A DNA stretch of 64,000 nucleotides from Aulosira sp. FACHB-615 (GTDB taxonomy: Bacteria; Cyanobacteriota; Cyanobacteriia; Cyanobacteriales; Nostocaceae). The stretch is taken from contig NZ_JACJSE010000017.1 in NCBI RefSeq assembly GCF_014698045.1, forward strand, positions 70,519 to 134,518, given 5' to 3'. The notes beneath the pieces were generated by a model. It saw only the letters and a program-made list of their open reading frames with translations. It was not told the DNA's origin and did not search any database. Positions 38,193-47,422 of the stretch are shown one piece after another (the first letter of the stretch is position 1; every line of letters starts with the position of its first letter). The position numbers and the translations under genes are program-made.

Positions 38193-38567
38193 ATGTCTAA
38201 TTTACCACCTTTGAATCCTGATACAATTTGGGGAATCCTCAAGGATCAAATTGATGATGTAACAGTCAATCAATTAGTTTGGTATTACTTGGGATATCGC
38301 TATAACCCCACAACTGATCAATGGGAAAACAACGAAGTTTTACCAGAATGGCGAGATGAATACCCAGAACCACCAAACTTTCTCGCAAGTCGTCCCGCAA
38401 CCATGAAATTAACACGTTCAATTCCCACAGAATACAAGCAAAGCCTTAAAGAAAAGTTGGGATTTAAAGGTTACAAAATTGGGGAATTTACACCCAGAGA
38501 AACACGCCGAGCCACAGCCGCCAATTGGTTATTAAGTTATTGGCGACAACAAAATCCCGAATTATAG
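38193..38567 (+). CDS. DUF1823 family protein
   Basis: Start at the ATG at 38193 (MSNLPPLNPD); the frame extends to a TTG at 38175. It has 124 residues with the family marks TIWGILKDQIDDVTVNQLVW, YLGYRYN, EWRDEYPEPPNF, TRSIPTEYKQSLKE and ANWLLSYW. The family is largely restricted to cyanobacteria and plastid-bearing eukaryotes; its function is unknown. No operon partner is evident. Confidence 0.88.
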   Translation: MSNLPPLNPDTIWGILKDQIDDVTVNQLVWYYLGYRYNPTTDQWENNEVLPEWRDEYPEPPNFLASRPATMKLTRSIPTEYKQSLKEKLGFKGYKIGEFTPRETRRATAANWLLSYWRQQNPEL

Positions 38568-38597
38568 TCATTGGGAAATTTTGATATACCATTAAAG

Positions 38598-38673
38598 GTA
38601 GGTTGAGTGAAGCGAAGCGTAACCAAACAAAATACTAAAAATGTTGGGTTTCACTGCGTTACACCCAACCTAC
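38598..38673. repeat. Inverted dispersed repeat (GTAGGTTG type)
   Basis: GTAGGTTGAGTGAAGCG (38598) and CGTTACACCCAACCTAC (to 38673) are imperfect inverted arms. The same core occurs inside the MITE at 59711-59839. The remainder of 38568-38954 is AT-rich and shows no gene. Confidence 0.6.
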
Positions 38674-38954
38674 AATTTTTTGCTACTTGTATTTCCTAAA
38701 TCAAATATAAATCTTATATATACAAAACTAATTTTACATATTTAATAAAATCTATCGCATGATGGTAGATAGCTGATAATAGCCAAATATTCAGCATTGA
38801 TAGGAATTAAACACTAAAAAACACCCATTTAGACATTAACTAGTCCCTCTACAGATAGAGGAGGGATTATTGAATTATTTCTGTAGACCGATTTGCAAAT
38901 TGATTAATTATTACGAAAATACTGATATTCGCTTTATATACTTGAAAATTTTTT

Positions 38955-40613
38955 ATGGCTAATCCCATTGAATTTAGTTTATTTGCACCTTATAACGAAG
39001 GCGCTGCGTTAATAGGTTCTTTTTCTGATTGGCAAGAAATTCCAATGATAAAAGGAGAAGATGGTTATTTCCGTACAACTGTAGAATTAGAAGATGGGGT
39101 TTATAAATATAAATTCCGTGTGCAGTCAAAATCGTGGTTTTTTGAAGCAGATCAATGGGTAGATGTTACAGACCCTTATGCAACCGATGTTGACGAAATT
39201 GGTGGTAAAGATAATGGTGTAATTCGTATTAAGGATGGACAAAAAATTGTTGATACTTATGTCTGGCATCATGATGATAAACCTTTACCGCCAGACCATG
39301 AACTAGTGATTTATGAATTACACGTTGGTGATTTTTCTGGTGGTGAAGATGACCCTGATGCGAGAGGGAAATATAAACACGTTATTGAAAAGTTAGATTA
39401 TTTATGTGATTTAGGAATTAACGCTATTGAATTACTACCAGTTAAAGAATATCCTGGTAATTATAGTTGGGGTTATAACCCAAGATATTTTTTTGCACCT
39501 GAATCGAGTTATGGTTCTACAAATGAATTAAAGCAACTCGTTGACGAATGCCATAGTCGAGGAATTCGGGTGATTATGGATGGGATTTATAATCACTCAG
39601 AATCTTCTAGCCCTTTAACCCAAATAGACCATGATTATTGGTATCATCATGCACCGCGTGACCCTGATAATAGCTGGGGGCCAGAATTTAATTATGAATT
39701 CTACGATGAAAATTTAGAGACTTATCCCGCCCGTAAATTTATTGGCGATACAGTCCGTTTTTGGATTGAAGAATATCATGTAGATGGCATTCGCTACGAT
39801 GCAGCCAGACAAATTGCCAATTACGATTTTATGCACTGGATAGTTCAAGAAGCGAAAAAAACTGCTGGTGCGAAACCTTTTTATAATGTTGCTGAACATA
39901 TCCCAGAAACAACCAGTATTACTAATATTGATGGCCCAATGGATGGTTGTTGGCATGATAGCTTTATGCACACAGTTACAGCACATATTTGCGGCGATAG
40001 TTTTGATTTAGAAAACCTCAAAGATGTGATTGATCCGAAACGTCAAGGTTTCATGGGTGCGACTAATGTGGTTAATTATCTCACCAACCATGACCATAAT
40101 CGGGTAATGGTTGAGTTAGGTAATCGGAATATTTTCGATGAAGAAGCTTTTAGACGCATCAAATTAGGTGTAGCTATTTTGATGACGGCTGTGGGTGTAC
40201 CTTTGGTATGGATGGGACAAGAGTTTGGTGAATATAAACCTAAAACCCAAGAATCATCAAAAATTGAGTGGACACTACTAAGTAATGATTTAAACGGTGG
40301 TTTATTTAATTACTACAAAGGCTTGATTCATCTACGCAAAAATAACCATGCTTTGTATACAGCAAATATTGATTTCATCCACGAAAATCACGAAGCTAAA
40401 GTGTTGGCTTATAGTCGATGGAATGATGAAGGTTCCCGTGTAGTTGTGGTAGCAAATTTTTCCGAAAACTTTTTAGCTGGCTATCACGTTCCTAATTTCC
40501 CTTGTGGCGGTACTTGGCACGAGTGGACGGGCAATTATGATGTAGAGGCTGGCGATAATGGGATTATGACTGATCTTGGCCCTTATGAGGCTAAGGTATT
40601 TGTCTGGCAATAA
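38955..40613 (+). CDS. GH13 alpha-amylase family enzyme with N-terminal CBM48-like domain
   Basis: 552 residues. The N-terminal 95 residues (IEFSLFAPYNEGAALIGSFS, VYKYKFRV) form a glycogen-binding CBM48/E-set domain. The TIM barrel has the GH13 conserved regions: MDGIYNH (I), GIRYDAARQ with nucleophile Asp282 (II), NVAEH with acid Glu314 (III), and LTNHDHNR with Asp380 (IV). It acts on alpha-glucans such as glycogen or maltodextrins. The layout resembles branching enzyme and trehalohydrolase relatives, but it is shorter than a true GlgB, so the exact reaction is not decided. No signal peptide, so cytoplasmic. Confidence 0.85.
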   Translation: MANPIEFSLFAPYNEGAALIGSFSDWQEIPMIKGEDGYFRTTVELEDGVYKYKFRVQSKSWFFEADQWVDVTDPYATDVDEIGGKDNGVIRIKDGQKIVDTYVWHHDDKPLPPDHELVIYELHVGDFSGGEDDPDARGKYKHVIEKLDYLCDLGINAIELLPVKEYPGNYSWGYNPRYFFAPESSYGSTNELKQLVDECHSRGIRVIMDGIYNHSESSSPLTQIDHDYWYHHAPRDPDNSWGPEFNYEFYDENLETYPARKFIGDTVRFWIEEYHVDGIRYDAARQIANYDFMHWIVQEAKKTAGAKPFYNVAEHIPETTSITNIDGPMDGCWHDSFMHTVTAHICGDSFDLENLKDVIDPKRQGFMGATNVVNYLTNHDHNRVMVELGNRNIFDEEAFRRIKLGVAILMTAVGVPLVWMGQEFGEYKPKTQESSKIEWTLLSNDLNGGLFNYYKGLIHLRKNNHALYTANIDFIHENHEAKVLAYSRWNDEGSRVVVVANFSENFLAGYHVPNFPCGGTWHEWTGNYDVEAGDNGIMTDLGPYEAKVFVWQ

Positions 40614-40644
40614 CAAGATTCTCTGACATGAGTTAGACGTGAAC

Positions 40645-40667
40645 GGGGCGATATTTGCCCCTTTTTT
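40645..40667 (+). terminator. Rho-independent terminator of the GH13 gene
   Basis: GGGGC (40645-40649) pairs with GCCCC (40657-40661) around a 7-base loop, followed at once by six T. It lies about 30 bases after the GH13 stop codon. Confidence 0.75.
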
Positions 40668-40673
40668 ATTAAT

Positions 40674-40707
40674 GGGGAGAATTGGGGCGATCGCTCCAAT
40701 TCTCCCC
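40674..40707. repeat. 34-bp near-perfect palindrome centred on a HIP1 site
   Basis: GGGGAGAATTGG (40674-40685) is mirrored by CCAATTCTCCCC (40696-40707), with GGCGATCGCT between them, itself a HIP1 palindrome. The stem can extend nearly to the centre. It sits right after the terminator and before the DAHP synthase gene. Confidence 0.65.
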
Positions 40708-40857
40708 GCCACCAATTACAGTTAAACTATCAATAGACTCAGGAATAAAGTCTGTTTAAATAAAAATCAAGGCAGAGATTATTGTGCTTTTGACTTAAAA
40801 TGTGTATATTACTTTTCTCTCAAGTAACGAGAGCATTCTAATCTCCAGAGCGTCTAC

Positions 40858-41901
40858 ATGCACAACAAATTATCTAATACTAACATTAAAAGTTCCCATA
40901 TCTTATTAACGCCTCACGACGTTAAGACAAGATTGCCCATTACGAAATCGGCAGAACATACAGTATTAAAATATAGACAAGAACTAGAAAACATTTTAGA
41001 TTTTCAAGATAGTAGAAAATTTATTGTAGTTGGGCCATGTTCTATCCATGATACCAAAGCAGCGATAGAATATGCCGAAAGATTAAAAGTTTTAGCAGAG
41101 CAAGTCAAAGATAAACTCTTATTAGTTATGAGAGTTTACTTTGAAAAACCAAGAACAACAGTAGGTTGGAAAGGTTTGATTAATGACCCTGATATGGATG
41201 ATTCTTTCCATGTGGAAAAAGGTTTATTAACCGCTAGAAGTTTGCTATTAAAAATTACGGAATTAGAATTGCCTACGGGTACTGAAGCCTTAGACCCAAT
41301 CATCCCCCAATATATTAGTGAATTAATTACCTGGTCTGCTATTGGGGCGAGAACCACAGAATCACAAACGCACCGGGAAATGTCTAGCGGGCTTTCTATG
41401 CCTGTAGGTTTTAAAAATGGAACGGATGGTAACATTCAAGTGGCTTTAAATGCCCTGCACTCAGCAAAAAGTCCCCATAACTTTCTAGGGATCAATAATA
41501 AAGGACAAGTTAGCGTTTTTCAAACTATGGGTAATCCTTACGGTCATGTGATTTTAAGGGGTGGAAACCAGCCTAATTACGATGCAGCTAATGTCAAATT
41601 AGTAGAACAAAAATTAAAAGATTCTGATTTACCACCAAGAATCGTGATTGACTGTAGTCATGGCAATACCAATAAAGATTACCGATTGCAATCTCAGGTA
41701 TTTGAAGATGTAATTCAGCAAATTATTGATGGCAATACATCTATTGTGGGGATGATGCTGGAATCGCATTTATATGAAGGCAATCAACCATTAAATTGCA
41801 AACCAGAAGAATTAAAGTATGGTGTTTCTGTAACTGATAAATGTATTGGTTGGGAAGAAACAGAAAGAATTATTTTGGCAGCCCACGCCAGATTGAGGTA
41901 G
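40858..41901 (+). CDS. 3-deoxy-7-phosphoheptulonate (DAHP) synthase, type I (AroF/G/H class)
   Basis: 347 residues. It joins phosphoenolpyruvate and erythrose 4-phosphate, the first step of the shikimate pathway. The motifs VVGPCSIHD, RVYFEKPRTTVGWKG, GARTTESQTHREMSSGLSMP, KNGTDGN and IDCSHGNTNKDY are those of the E. coli AroF/G/H class, with the metal-binding Cys and His residues present. I cannot tell which amino acid inhibits it, so no isozyme letter is given. Transcribed alone after the palindrome at 40674. Confidence 0.95.
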   Translation: MHNKLSNTNIKSSHILLTPHDVKTRLPITKSAEHTVLKYRQELENILDFQDSRKFIVVGPCSIHDTKAAIEYAERLKVLAEQVKDKLLLVMRVYFEKPRTTVGWKGLINDPDMDDSFHVEKGLLTARSLLLKITELELPTGTEALDPIIPQYISELITWSAIGARTTESQTHREMSSGLSMPVGFKNGTDGNIQVALNALHSAKSPHNFLGINNKGQVSVFQTMGNPYGHVILRGGNQPNYDAANVKLVEQKLKDSDLPPRIVIDCSHGNTNKDYRLQSQVFEDVIQQIIDGNTSIVGMMLESHLYEGNQPLNCKPEELKYGVSVTDKCIGWEETERIILAAHARLR

Positions 41902-42224
41902 TAGGCTGTTATAGCAGGAGGAAAGGTGTTATACCAATTTGAAAAATGATTGCGACAAATGGGTTACTGAAAAGCTCGCCAGTAAGCAATTTCCCAATCC
42001 AAAATCCAAAATCTAAAATCCAAAATGGTATTACTATACCTGGCATTCAAAGTTTCAAATTTTCCTAAGAGGATGTTTGGAAGCACCTAGTACCGCTACG
42101 CGGAAGTAAAAAGTAAAAAGTCAAAAAGCTCATATCACAGGCTTTTCATTCACTTGAAATGGTATCTTTATTTCCGCCGACCTGTACTAGCCCTAACGAG
42201 TGAATATAGTGCTGAGTGGTAAAG
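41902..42224. other. Intergenic region with short repeats
   Basis: It contains CCAAAATCCAAAATCTAAAA-type words (about 41998-42025) and AAAGTAAAAAGTCAAAAAGC-type words (42108-42130), both dispersed elsewhere in such genomes. No gene is seen between the convergent DAHP synthase and flavodiiron genes. Confidence 0.4.
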
Positions 42225-42257
42225 TTTAAAAGACGTTGCGCTGCAACGTCTTTTAAA
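42225..42257. terminator. Perfect 15-bp bidirectional hairpin between convergent genes
   Basis: TTTAAAAGACGTTGC (42225-42239) pairs with GCAACGTCTTTTAAA (42243-42257) around a 3-base loop. The A/T-rich base of the stem gives a T-run in either direction. It lies 7 bases beyond the stop codon of the minus-strand flavodiiron gene. Confidence 0.7.
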
Positions 42258-42263
42258 AAGTCT

Positions 42264-43988
42264 TTAGTAGTGATTTCCTACCTTACGATGATGCACAGCT
42301 GTCAGTGCTTCCGGTTTAGAAACTCGGCCGCCATTGACGGTGCTGTATACCGCCCAGTGGTCGCCACAGTCCATCCGGCTAACAACTTCGCATTCCATAT
42401 ATGCTAAAGCGTCGGCGAGGATGGGTGTACCGTCTTCGGCGCTTTGGGTTCGCACACCTGCAAAGCGGTCTGCACCAGGGGCGAACCGTTTGAGGAAGTG
42501 GCGCATGAGTGTTTGATAATTGCCTTCTTCTAAGACGTTTAACACAAAGCGATCGCCTACTTGCATTAAGGATTCAATCGCCCGGTCTTTAGCGACTGCA
42601 ATGGAAAAGCCCAAGGGTTTAAAGCTGGCTTGTGCTACCCAGGAAGCTAACATCGCGCTGGAGACATCGCCTTTTTTGGCGGTAATAATATACAGTCCGC
42701 CACTGAGTCTACCCAAGGCTTTATCTAAGTCTGCACTCAGGGCTTTCATCGCTTTGATGCTGCGATCGCGCGTTACCCACTGCCCTAAGTCTGTGCCTGC
42801 TTCTTCACACTGCTTATAAGTATTTTCCCTGGGTGTTTCGCTAAGTTGAATCACTGGGAATGCGATATGTAGTCCTAAAGCCCGGAATTTGTTCAACAGG
42901 GGGTAAGTCGGCTCATCATTACCGCCGCCGGTTTCAAATATACCAATGGCTTGTTTATCTTTAGCCGAGCCTAACACAGTACTAAGTGCGGCTTGAGCAA
43001 TGGTATCACCAGCAGATGGCGGCGCACCAATGACTAATCCAGAACAACGCCCAACTAGTTCGCGCAATTCTTGTAAATCTGTGGCTGAACCCAAATCTAC
43101 TACTTCTACAGCGACATCGGTTTTGTTGATACCGTTGATAATTGCTTGGGCGAGGCGATCGCTATAACCGTATTCTGAAACGTAAAATACACCAACGGTA
43201 GTTTCTGGTTTCGCTTGGTTCTGACTCCATTTGCGGTAACGTTGGGTGAGTTCCTCAACGTTGTGATAGAGTAACGGCCCGTGACCTGTCGCAATCATTT
43301 TAATCGCTGGTAATTCCCCCATCCGCTTCATTGCAGACAATACCGAGCGCGAATTCGGCCCCATCAAGCATTCATAGTAATATTTAAAATCAGCTTCAAT
43401 AGTTTTTAAGTCTTCGTCAAAAGTAGCATCGGAACAATAGTGCATCCCGAAAGCATCGCAGGTAAACAGGGTTTGGGTTTGATGGTCGAAGCTGAAGATT
43501 GTGTCCGGCCAATGTAAATTAGGCGCAATTACAAATTCTATCTCGTGACCGTTACCTAAATCTAAGCGATCGCCATTTTTAACAATCTGCCGTTTAAATG
43601 GCTGATGCACTAAATCTTCCAAAAATTGAATTGCGACTTTGGAAGCCACAACGGTAATTTCTGGAGCTATTTGTAACAAATCTTTCACTAAGCCGCTATG
43701 ATCAGGCTCAGTGTGGCTGACAATCAAATAATTGATATCTTGAGGATTAATCAATCCTGTGAGCGTATCAAAATACAGATGACGGAACTTCTCATGGGAG
43801 GTATCAACTAAAGCAATCTGCTCACCGCGAATCAAAAATGAGTTGTAGGTAGTACCATTTTGTAAACCAAACTCAATATCAAAGCGATCGCGATCCCAAT
43901 CTAGAGAGCGAATTGCCGTCGTATCTTGAGAAATATCCTCAGTCTGTATTGTCAACCTTTTTTCCGTTTTCTCGGTGAGCGATACCAT
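42264..43988 (-). CDS. flv3: Flavodiiron protein, Flv3 type
   Basis: Start at 43988 (MVSLTEKTEKRL) has GAGAGGGGA just upstream; the longer frame begins with a GTG. It has 574 residues: a beta-lactamase-like diiron domain, a flavodoxin domain (from VGVFYVSEYGYSDRLAQAI, about 270-410) and the C-terminal flavin-reductase domain found only in phototrophs. Diiron ligands are canonical: HTEPDH, the His in NLHWPD, the Asp in CDAFGMH and the His in ATGHGP. That and close resemblance to Synechocystis Flv3 favour Flv3 over Flv1 or Flv2. It passes electrons from photosystem I to oxygen, usually with Flv1. No flv1 is adjacent, so the vegetative versus heterocyst form cannot be told. Confidence 0.88.
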   Translation of the reverse strand: MVSLTEKTEKRLTIQTEDISQDTTAIRSLDWDRDRFDIEFGLQNGTTYNSFLIRGEQIALVDTSHEKFRHLYFDTLTGLINPQDINYLIVSHTEPDHSGLVKDLLQIAPEITVVASKVAIQFLEDLVHQPFKRQIVKNGDRLDLGNGHEIEFVIAPNLHWPDTIFSFDHQTQTLFTCDAFGMHYCSDATFDEDLKTIEADFKYYYECLMGPNSRSVLSAMKRMGELPAIKMIATGHGPLLYHNVEELTQRYRKWSQNQAKPETTVGVFYVSEYGYSDRLAQAIINGINKTDVAVEVVDLGSATDLQELRELVGRCSGLVIGAPPSAGDTIAQAALSTVLGSAKDKQAIGIFETGGGNDEPTYPLLNKFRALGLHIAFPVIQLSETPRENTYKQCEEAGTDLGQWVTRDRSIKAMKALSADLDKALGRLSGGLYIITAKKGDVSSAMLASWVAQASFKPLGFSIAVAKDRAIESLMQVGDRFVLNVLEEGNYQTLMRHFLKRFAPGADRFAGVRTQSAEDGTPILADALAYMECEVVSRMDCGDHWAVYSTVNGGRVSKPEALTAVHHRKVGNHY

Positions 43989-44098
43989 AAATCCCCTCTC
44001 AAACACAATGAGTATTTATTCCGCTTGTTCTATTTTGACACGGTTCAAATGTAAATTTTTATTAAAAAACCTATAGTTATCTTAAAAAAATCAAAAGA

Positions 44099-44878
44099 GT
44101 GAAACCGCGTATACATAAACCTTGGCTGGCTTTGGAGATAGGTAATTCCCGACTGCATTGGGGGTTATTCGTAGGCGAAACCCTTGACTGTACATGGAAT
44201 ACAGACTATCTACCTGATTCAGTTATACAGCAGTTAGGTAACGGTCGAACCTTAGATGATTTCCCCGCCAAGATTTTTACCCTTCCTTGTCCCCTTCCTC
44301 TGGTAATTGCTTCTGTTGTTCCCAGTCAAACCGCACTTTGGCAAAGTTACCCCAATGTCAAAGTAATTACCTTAGAGAATGTACCTTTAAAAAATACCTA
44401 TCCCACATTAGGAATTGACCGCGCCTTGGCTTTGTGGGGTGCGGGGATAAAGTTGGGATTTCCCATATTAGTAATTGATGCTGGAACCGCACTCACTTTT
44501 ACAGGTGCAGATAGTCAACAGAATTTAGTTGGCGGTGCAATTTTGCCAGGGCTAGGTTTACAATTTGCAACGTTAGGTCAAAAAACCAGCCAGTTACCCC
44601 AGTTAAAAACGCAAACTTTCACATCTTTACCGCCAAGGTTTGCCCAAAATACCCCAGATGCAATTCAAAGTGGTGTTATCTACACCTTGTTAGCTGGAAT
44701 CAAAGATTTTATGACAGCTTGGTGGGAATTATATCCTAATAGTAATGTGGTGATTAAAGGAGGCGATCGCACCTTATTATTTAACTATATGGAAACTTTA
44801 TACCCAAAAATAACAGCCCGTTTGATTGTAGAACCAAACTTAATTTTTTTGGGAATAGCAACGGTTGATAATCTATAA
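44099..44878 (+). CDS. coaX: Type III pantothenate kinase
   Basis: 259 residues, starting at GTG. It phosphorylates pantothenate, the first step of coenzyme A synthesis. The ASKHA-fold motifs are present: LALEIGNSRLHWGLF (phosphate loop), TLGIDRALALWGA (catalytic Asp region), VIDAGTALTFT and GGAILPGLGLQ. It is divergent from the flavodiiron gene, with about 110 bp between them that must carry both promoters. Confidence 0.92.
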   Translation: MKPRIHKPWLALEIGNSRLHWGLFVGETLDCTWNTDYLPDSVIQQLGNGRTLDDFPAKIFTLPCPLPLVIASVVPSQTALWQSYPNVKVITLENVPLKNTYPTLGIDRALALWGAGIKLGFPILVIDAGTALTFTGADSQQNLVGGAILPGLGLQFATLGQKTSQLPQLKTQTFTSLPPRFAQNTPDAIQSGVIYTLLAGIKDFMTAWWELYPNSNVVIKGGDRTLLFNYMETLYPKITARLIVEPNLIFLGIATVDNL

Positions 44879-44949
44879 TTGGTTGACTGAGAGATACTAA
44901 AGCAACTATAAGCTAAAATAGAAACATATACTTATTTCTAATCGTAGAT

Positions 44950-45390
44950 ATGCCTAAAGCCACACACATCTATGAAATCATGCAAAATTTAGATAATTTG
45001 ACTTTAGCAGAATTGCTAGTACTTAAAGCCAAAGTTGATACTTTGATTGAGGAAAAATCTTCGTTTCAATTATACCCTCTTTCTGGGAGCTATCAGAGGA
45101 AAACATCTCTTTCCAGTACAACGAGAGACTTAGATGTAGTTGTCTCGTTTCCTCCTATAACTACATCATCCAGTCTCAAAGGTCATATAATATACGCCTC
45201 TGCTAGAGAACATAGTAAGCTGAATGAATCTTTAATAGGCAAATTTTTAGAATCACAATCAAATCAGGATAATTCTTTAGAAGCGGTGATAGATTTAGTT
45301 GATGAATGGATGGCCGATGAATCAGATTACGATGAAGAAACTTATTCATCTATTGAGCCAGCTTTGAACCGCAATCAACTATCATTATAA
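44950..45390 (+). CDS. Putative antitoxin of a PIN-domain toxin pair
   Basis: 146 residues. No recognised DNA-binding fold is seen. The N-terminus (YEIMQNLDNLTLAELLVLKA) is helical; the C-terminus is acidic (LVDEWMADESDYDEET), as in antitoxins that wrap around their toxin. It ends eight bases before the PIN gene, which is the main reason for the call. The antitoxin family could not be named. Confidence 0.65.
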   Translation: MPKATHIYEIMQNLDNLTLAELLVLKAKVDTLIEEKSSFQLYPLSGSYQRKTSLSSTTRDLDVVVSFPPITTSSSLKGHIIYASAREHSKLNESLIGKFLESQSNQDNSLEAVIDLVDEWMADESDYDEETYSSIEPALNRNQLSL

Positions 45391-45398
45391 AAACTCAC

Positions 45399-45857
45399 AT
45401 GGGTAGAGTTATTTTGTTGGATACTAATCCATTGAGTCAAGTAACGCATCCAAAGATAGATCCAAAAATCCAACAATGGTTAAAGTCATTACAAAAAGAT
45501 GAAACTCTTATACGTGTTCCTGAAATAGCTGATTATGAGCTACGACGTGAACTTTTAAGACAAGGAAAGCAAAAAAGTATAGAGCGCCTCAACCAACTTA
45601 GCAAAATTTGTCTAATACCACTAACGCATGAAACGATGATAAAAGCAGCCGAATTATGGGCTTGGGTAAGAAACCAAGGTCAACCCACAGCCAGTAATGA
45701 CAGCTTAGATGGAGATGTAATTCTTGCTGCTCAAGCCATTTTGCAACTAAAAATTTTTGATCAGGTTACAGTTGTCACAACAAACTTAAAACATATATCG
45801 CGGTTTGAAAGTGAAGGAATATCTGTAGCTGATTGGCAACAAACCCTGAATAAGTAA
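45399..45857 (+). CDS. PIN-domain toxin (VapC-like)
   Basis: 152 residues. The PIN nuclease acidic residues are present: Asp in VILLDTNPLSQ, Glu in IADYELRRELLR and Asp in SNDSLDGDVILAAQA. Such toxins cut tRNA or rRNA and are held inactive by the partner encoded upstream. Spacing of eight bases to the antitoxin indicates an operon. The family link is firm; the target is unknown. Confidence 0.85.
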   Translation: MGRVILLDTNPLSQVTHPKIDPKIQQWLKSLQKDETLIRVPEIADYELRRELLRQGKQKSIERLNQLSKICLIPLTHETMIKAAELWAWVRNQGQPTASNDSLDGDVILAAQAILQLKIFDQVTVVTTNLKHISRFESEGISVADWQQTLNK

Positions 45858-45982
45858 GTCATTTACACAACATCAAGAGGCTTGAAACTCTTACCAATGA
45901 CAAATGATAGTAACGCACCAAAAGCTTTACGTTAGACGTGCTATGCTGTCGCTAACACATCCTACTACGTGCATTTCAAAAA

Positions 45983-46795
45983 TCATATATGTTTAATAAA
46001 ATCATGAATCTCTTCCGCTACAATGCCGGCACACTCTTCTGGTAAATCATTGCCAGCATGAGCCACTAATTTAAAATCAACTTGGGAAATTAATTGTTTA
46101 TAAGTTTGGCTTTGAAATACAGCATCAGAAGTATCTTGTCCGCCTTGTAAAATTAACACAGGAACTTCAATTAAATGCAATTTATCTTGCAGTAACTCTG
46201 CTTTAATTTCTGCTGTCTGCCTTTGAAATAATAACTGACAAGCGGCGGGATATTTTAGTAAATGTTGACGTTGCTTTAGGTCTTGCTCGATTTTTTCGTG
46301 CCAACCGAATATTTTAGTGATTGGTCTGATAAATTTGAAAAATTTCACTAATAACGGAGAAAATTCTAATAATTTACGCCGTTGTTGCCAACGTTTTTCT
46401 TGTTTCTCAACTTCTACACCTTCTGGTGCTAACAGCACTAAACCTTCTACCTGTTCTGGATATTTCAAAGCATAACTCGCTGCAATCCAACCTCCCAGAG
46501 AATGACCTACTAAGTATACTCTTTCCAGTCTTAAGGCTTGCAGTAGTTCCGCGATCGACTCTACTTGTAAATCTATTGAGTGATGAATATTTGGCTTATC
46601 AGACTCCCCAAAGCCTATCAAGTCTGGTGCAAAGCAATGGAAATTCTTCGCCAGTTTTTCCATTACAGATGACCACTGACTACTATCGTTCCAAGCACCA
46701 TGTAACAAAACCACCGGAATACCTTGACCAGCCTCGCTCCAAAATAACAATCCTTGAGAGAGCTTTCTGCGGGAGTTACGTAATAGTGTATCCAT
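45983..46795 (-). CDS. Alpha/beta hydrolase
   Basis: 270 residues. It has the oxyanion-hole motif VVLLHGAWNDSSQW, the nucleophile elbow GHSLGG, an acid in LILQGGQDTSD and a late His in VAHAGNDLPEE. The lid (about 135-190) is basic and aromatic. It lacks a signal peptide. Substrate cannot be told; esterase, lipase or cofactor-cleaving functions are all possible. Confidence 0.88.
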   Translation of the reverse strand: MDTLLRNSRRKLSQGLLFWSEAGQGIPVVLLHGAWNDSSQWSSVMEKLAKNFHCFAPDLIGFGESDKPNIHHSIDLQVESIAELLQALRLERVYLVGHSLGGWIAASYALKYPEQVEGLVLLAPEGVEVEKQEKRWQQRRKLLEFSPLLVKFFKFIRPITKIFGWHEKIEQDLKQRQHLLKYPAACQLLFQRQTAEIKAELLQDKLHLIEVPVLILQGGQDTSDAVFQSQTYKQLISQVDFKLVAHAGNDLPEECAGIVAEEIHDFIKHI

Positions 46796-46882
46796 CTTAT
46801 ATATAAAAATTACATCATAGTAGATTGTAGTTTTTATATTGGATTTTGTAATTAAAACTCCCAGAGAAAATCTAAAGTATTG

Positions 46883-47422
46883 TTACGCCAGCGTTGTCAA
46901 GCCGTTTAAGTAGTCCTGTAGCTGTCGAGAATGGTCATGAGACATTGGGCCTTTAGGTAAAGCACTCGGAAAAAAAGCTTGGATTTCCATAACTTCTAAA
47001 GTATCTTGAATTTCCATTTTTCCTTTAACTTCGGCTTCCACCACAACGCAAATCGAATGAATGCGAGGATCTCTATCTGGTGCAGAATAAACACCTACTA
47101 AACGTTTAATTTCTACTAATTCCAGTCCTGTTTCCTCTATTAATTCTCGGCGGACTGTATTCGGGATATCTTCTCCCCAGTCCACCATTCCCCCTGGTAA
47201 TGACCAAAGACCATTATCTCGCCGTCGAATTAAGACAATTCGACCGTCAGGTAATATCGGAATAATACTTGTACCAGTAATAGGATGACGGAAAATAATA
47301 CCTAATACTGTTTGTCCATAGCGCCATAAACCGCGTGTAGATTGGACAAATGCTGCAAAAAAAGCCAGAACGTTCAAGCTAAAAATTGTGGTGTTATGTT
47401 TTTTGATTTCTTGCACTCGCAT
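46883..47422 (-). CDS. Nudix hydrolase
   Basis: 179 residues. The Nudix box is complete: GGMVDWGEDIPNTVRRELIE followed by ETGLE, with the metal-binding Glu residues. An N-terminal extension (FSLNVLAFFAAFVQSTRGLW) is hydrophobic and may touch the membrane. It cleaves nucleoside-diphosphate-linked compounds; the substrate is unknown. Confidence 0.9.
   Translation of the reverse strand: MRVQEIKKHNTTIFSLNVLAFFAAFVQSTRGLWRYGQTVLGIIFRHPITGTSIIPILPDGRIVLIRRRDNGLWSLPGGMVDWGEDIPNTVRRELIEETGLELVEIKRLVGVYSAPDRDPRIHSICVVVEAEVKGKMEIQDTLEVMEIQAFFPSALPKGPMSHDHSRQLQDYLNGLTTLA

Noticed and set aside
42334..42819. Plus-strand frames opposite the flavodiiron gene
   Set aside because: They mirror a strongly conserved gene and show no protein features of their own.
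46426..46806. Plus-strand frame of 126 codons
   Set aside because: It lies opposite a well-supported alpha/beta hydrolase and has no coding signature.
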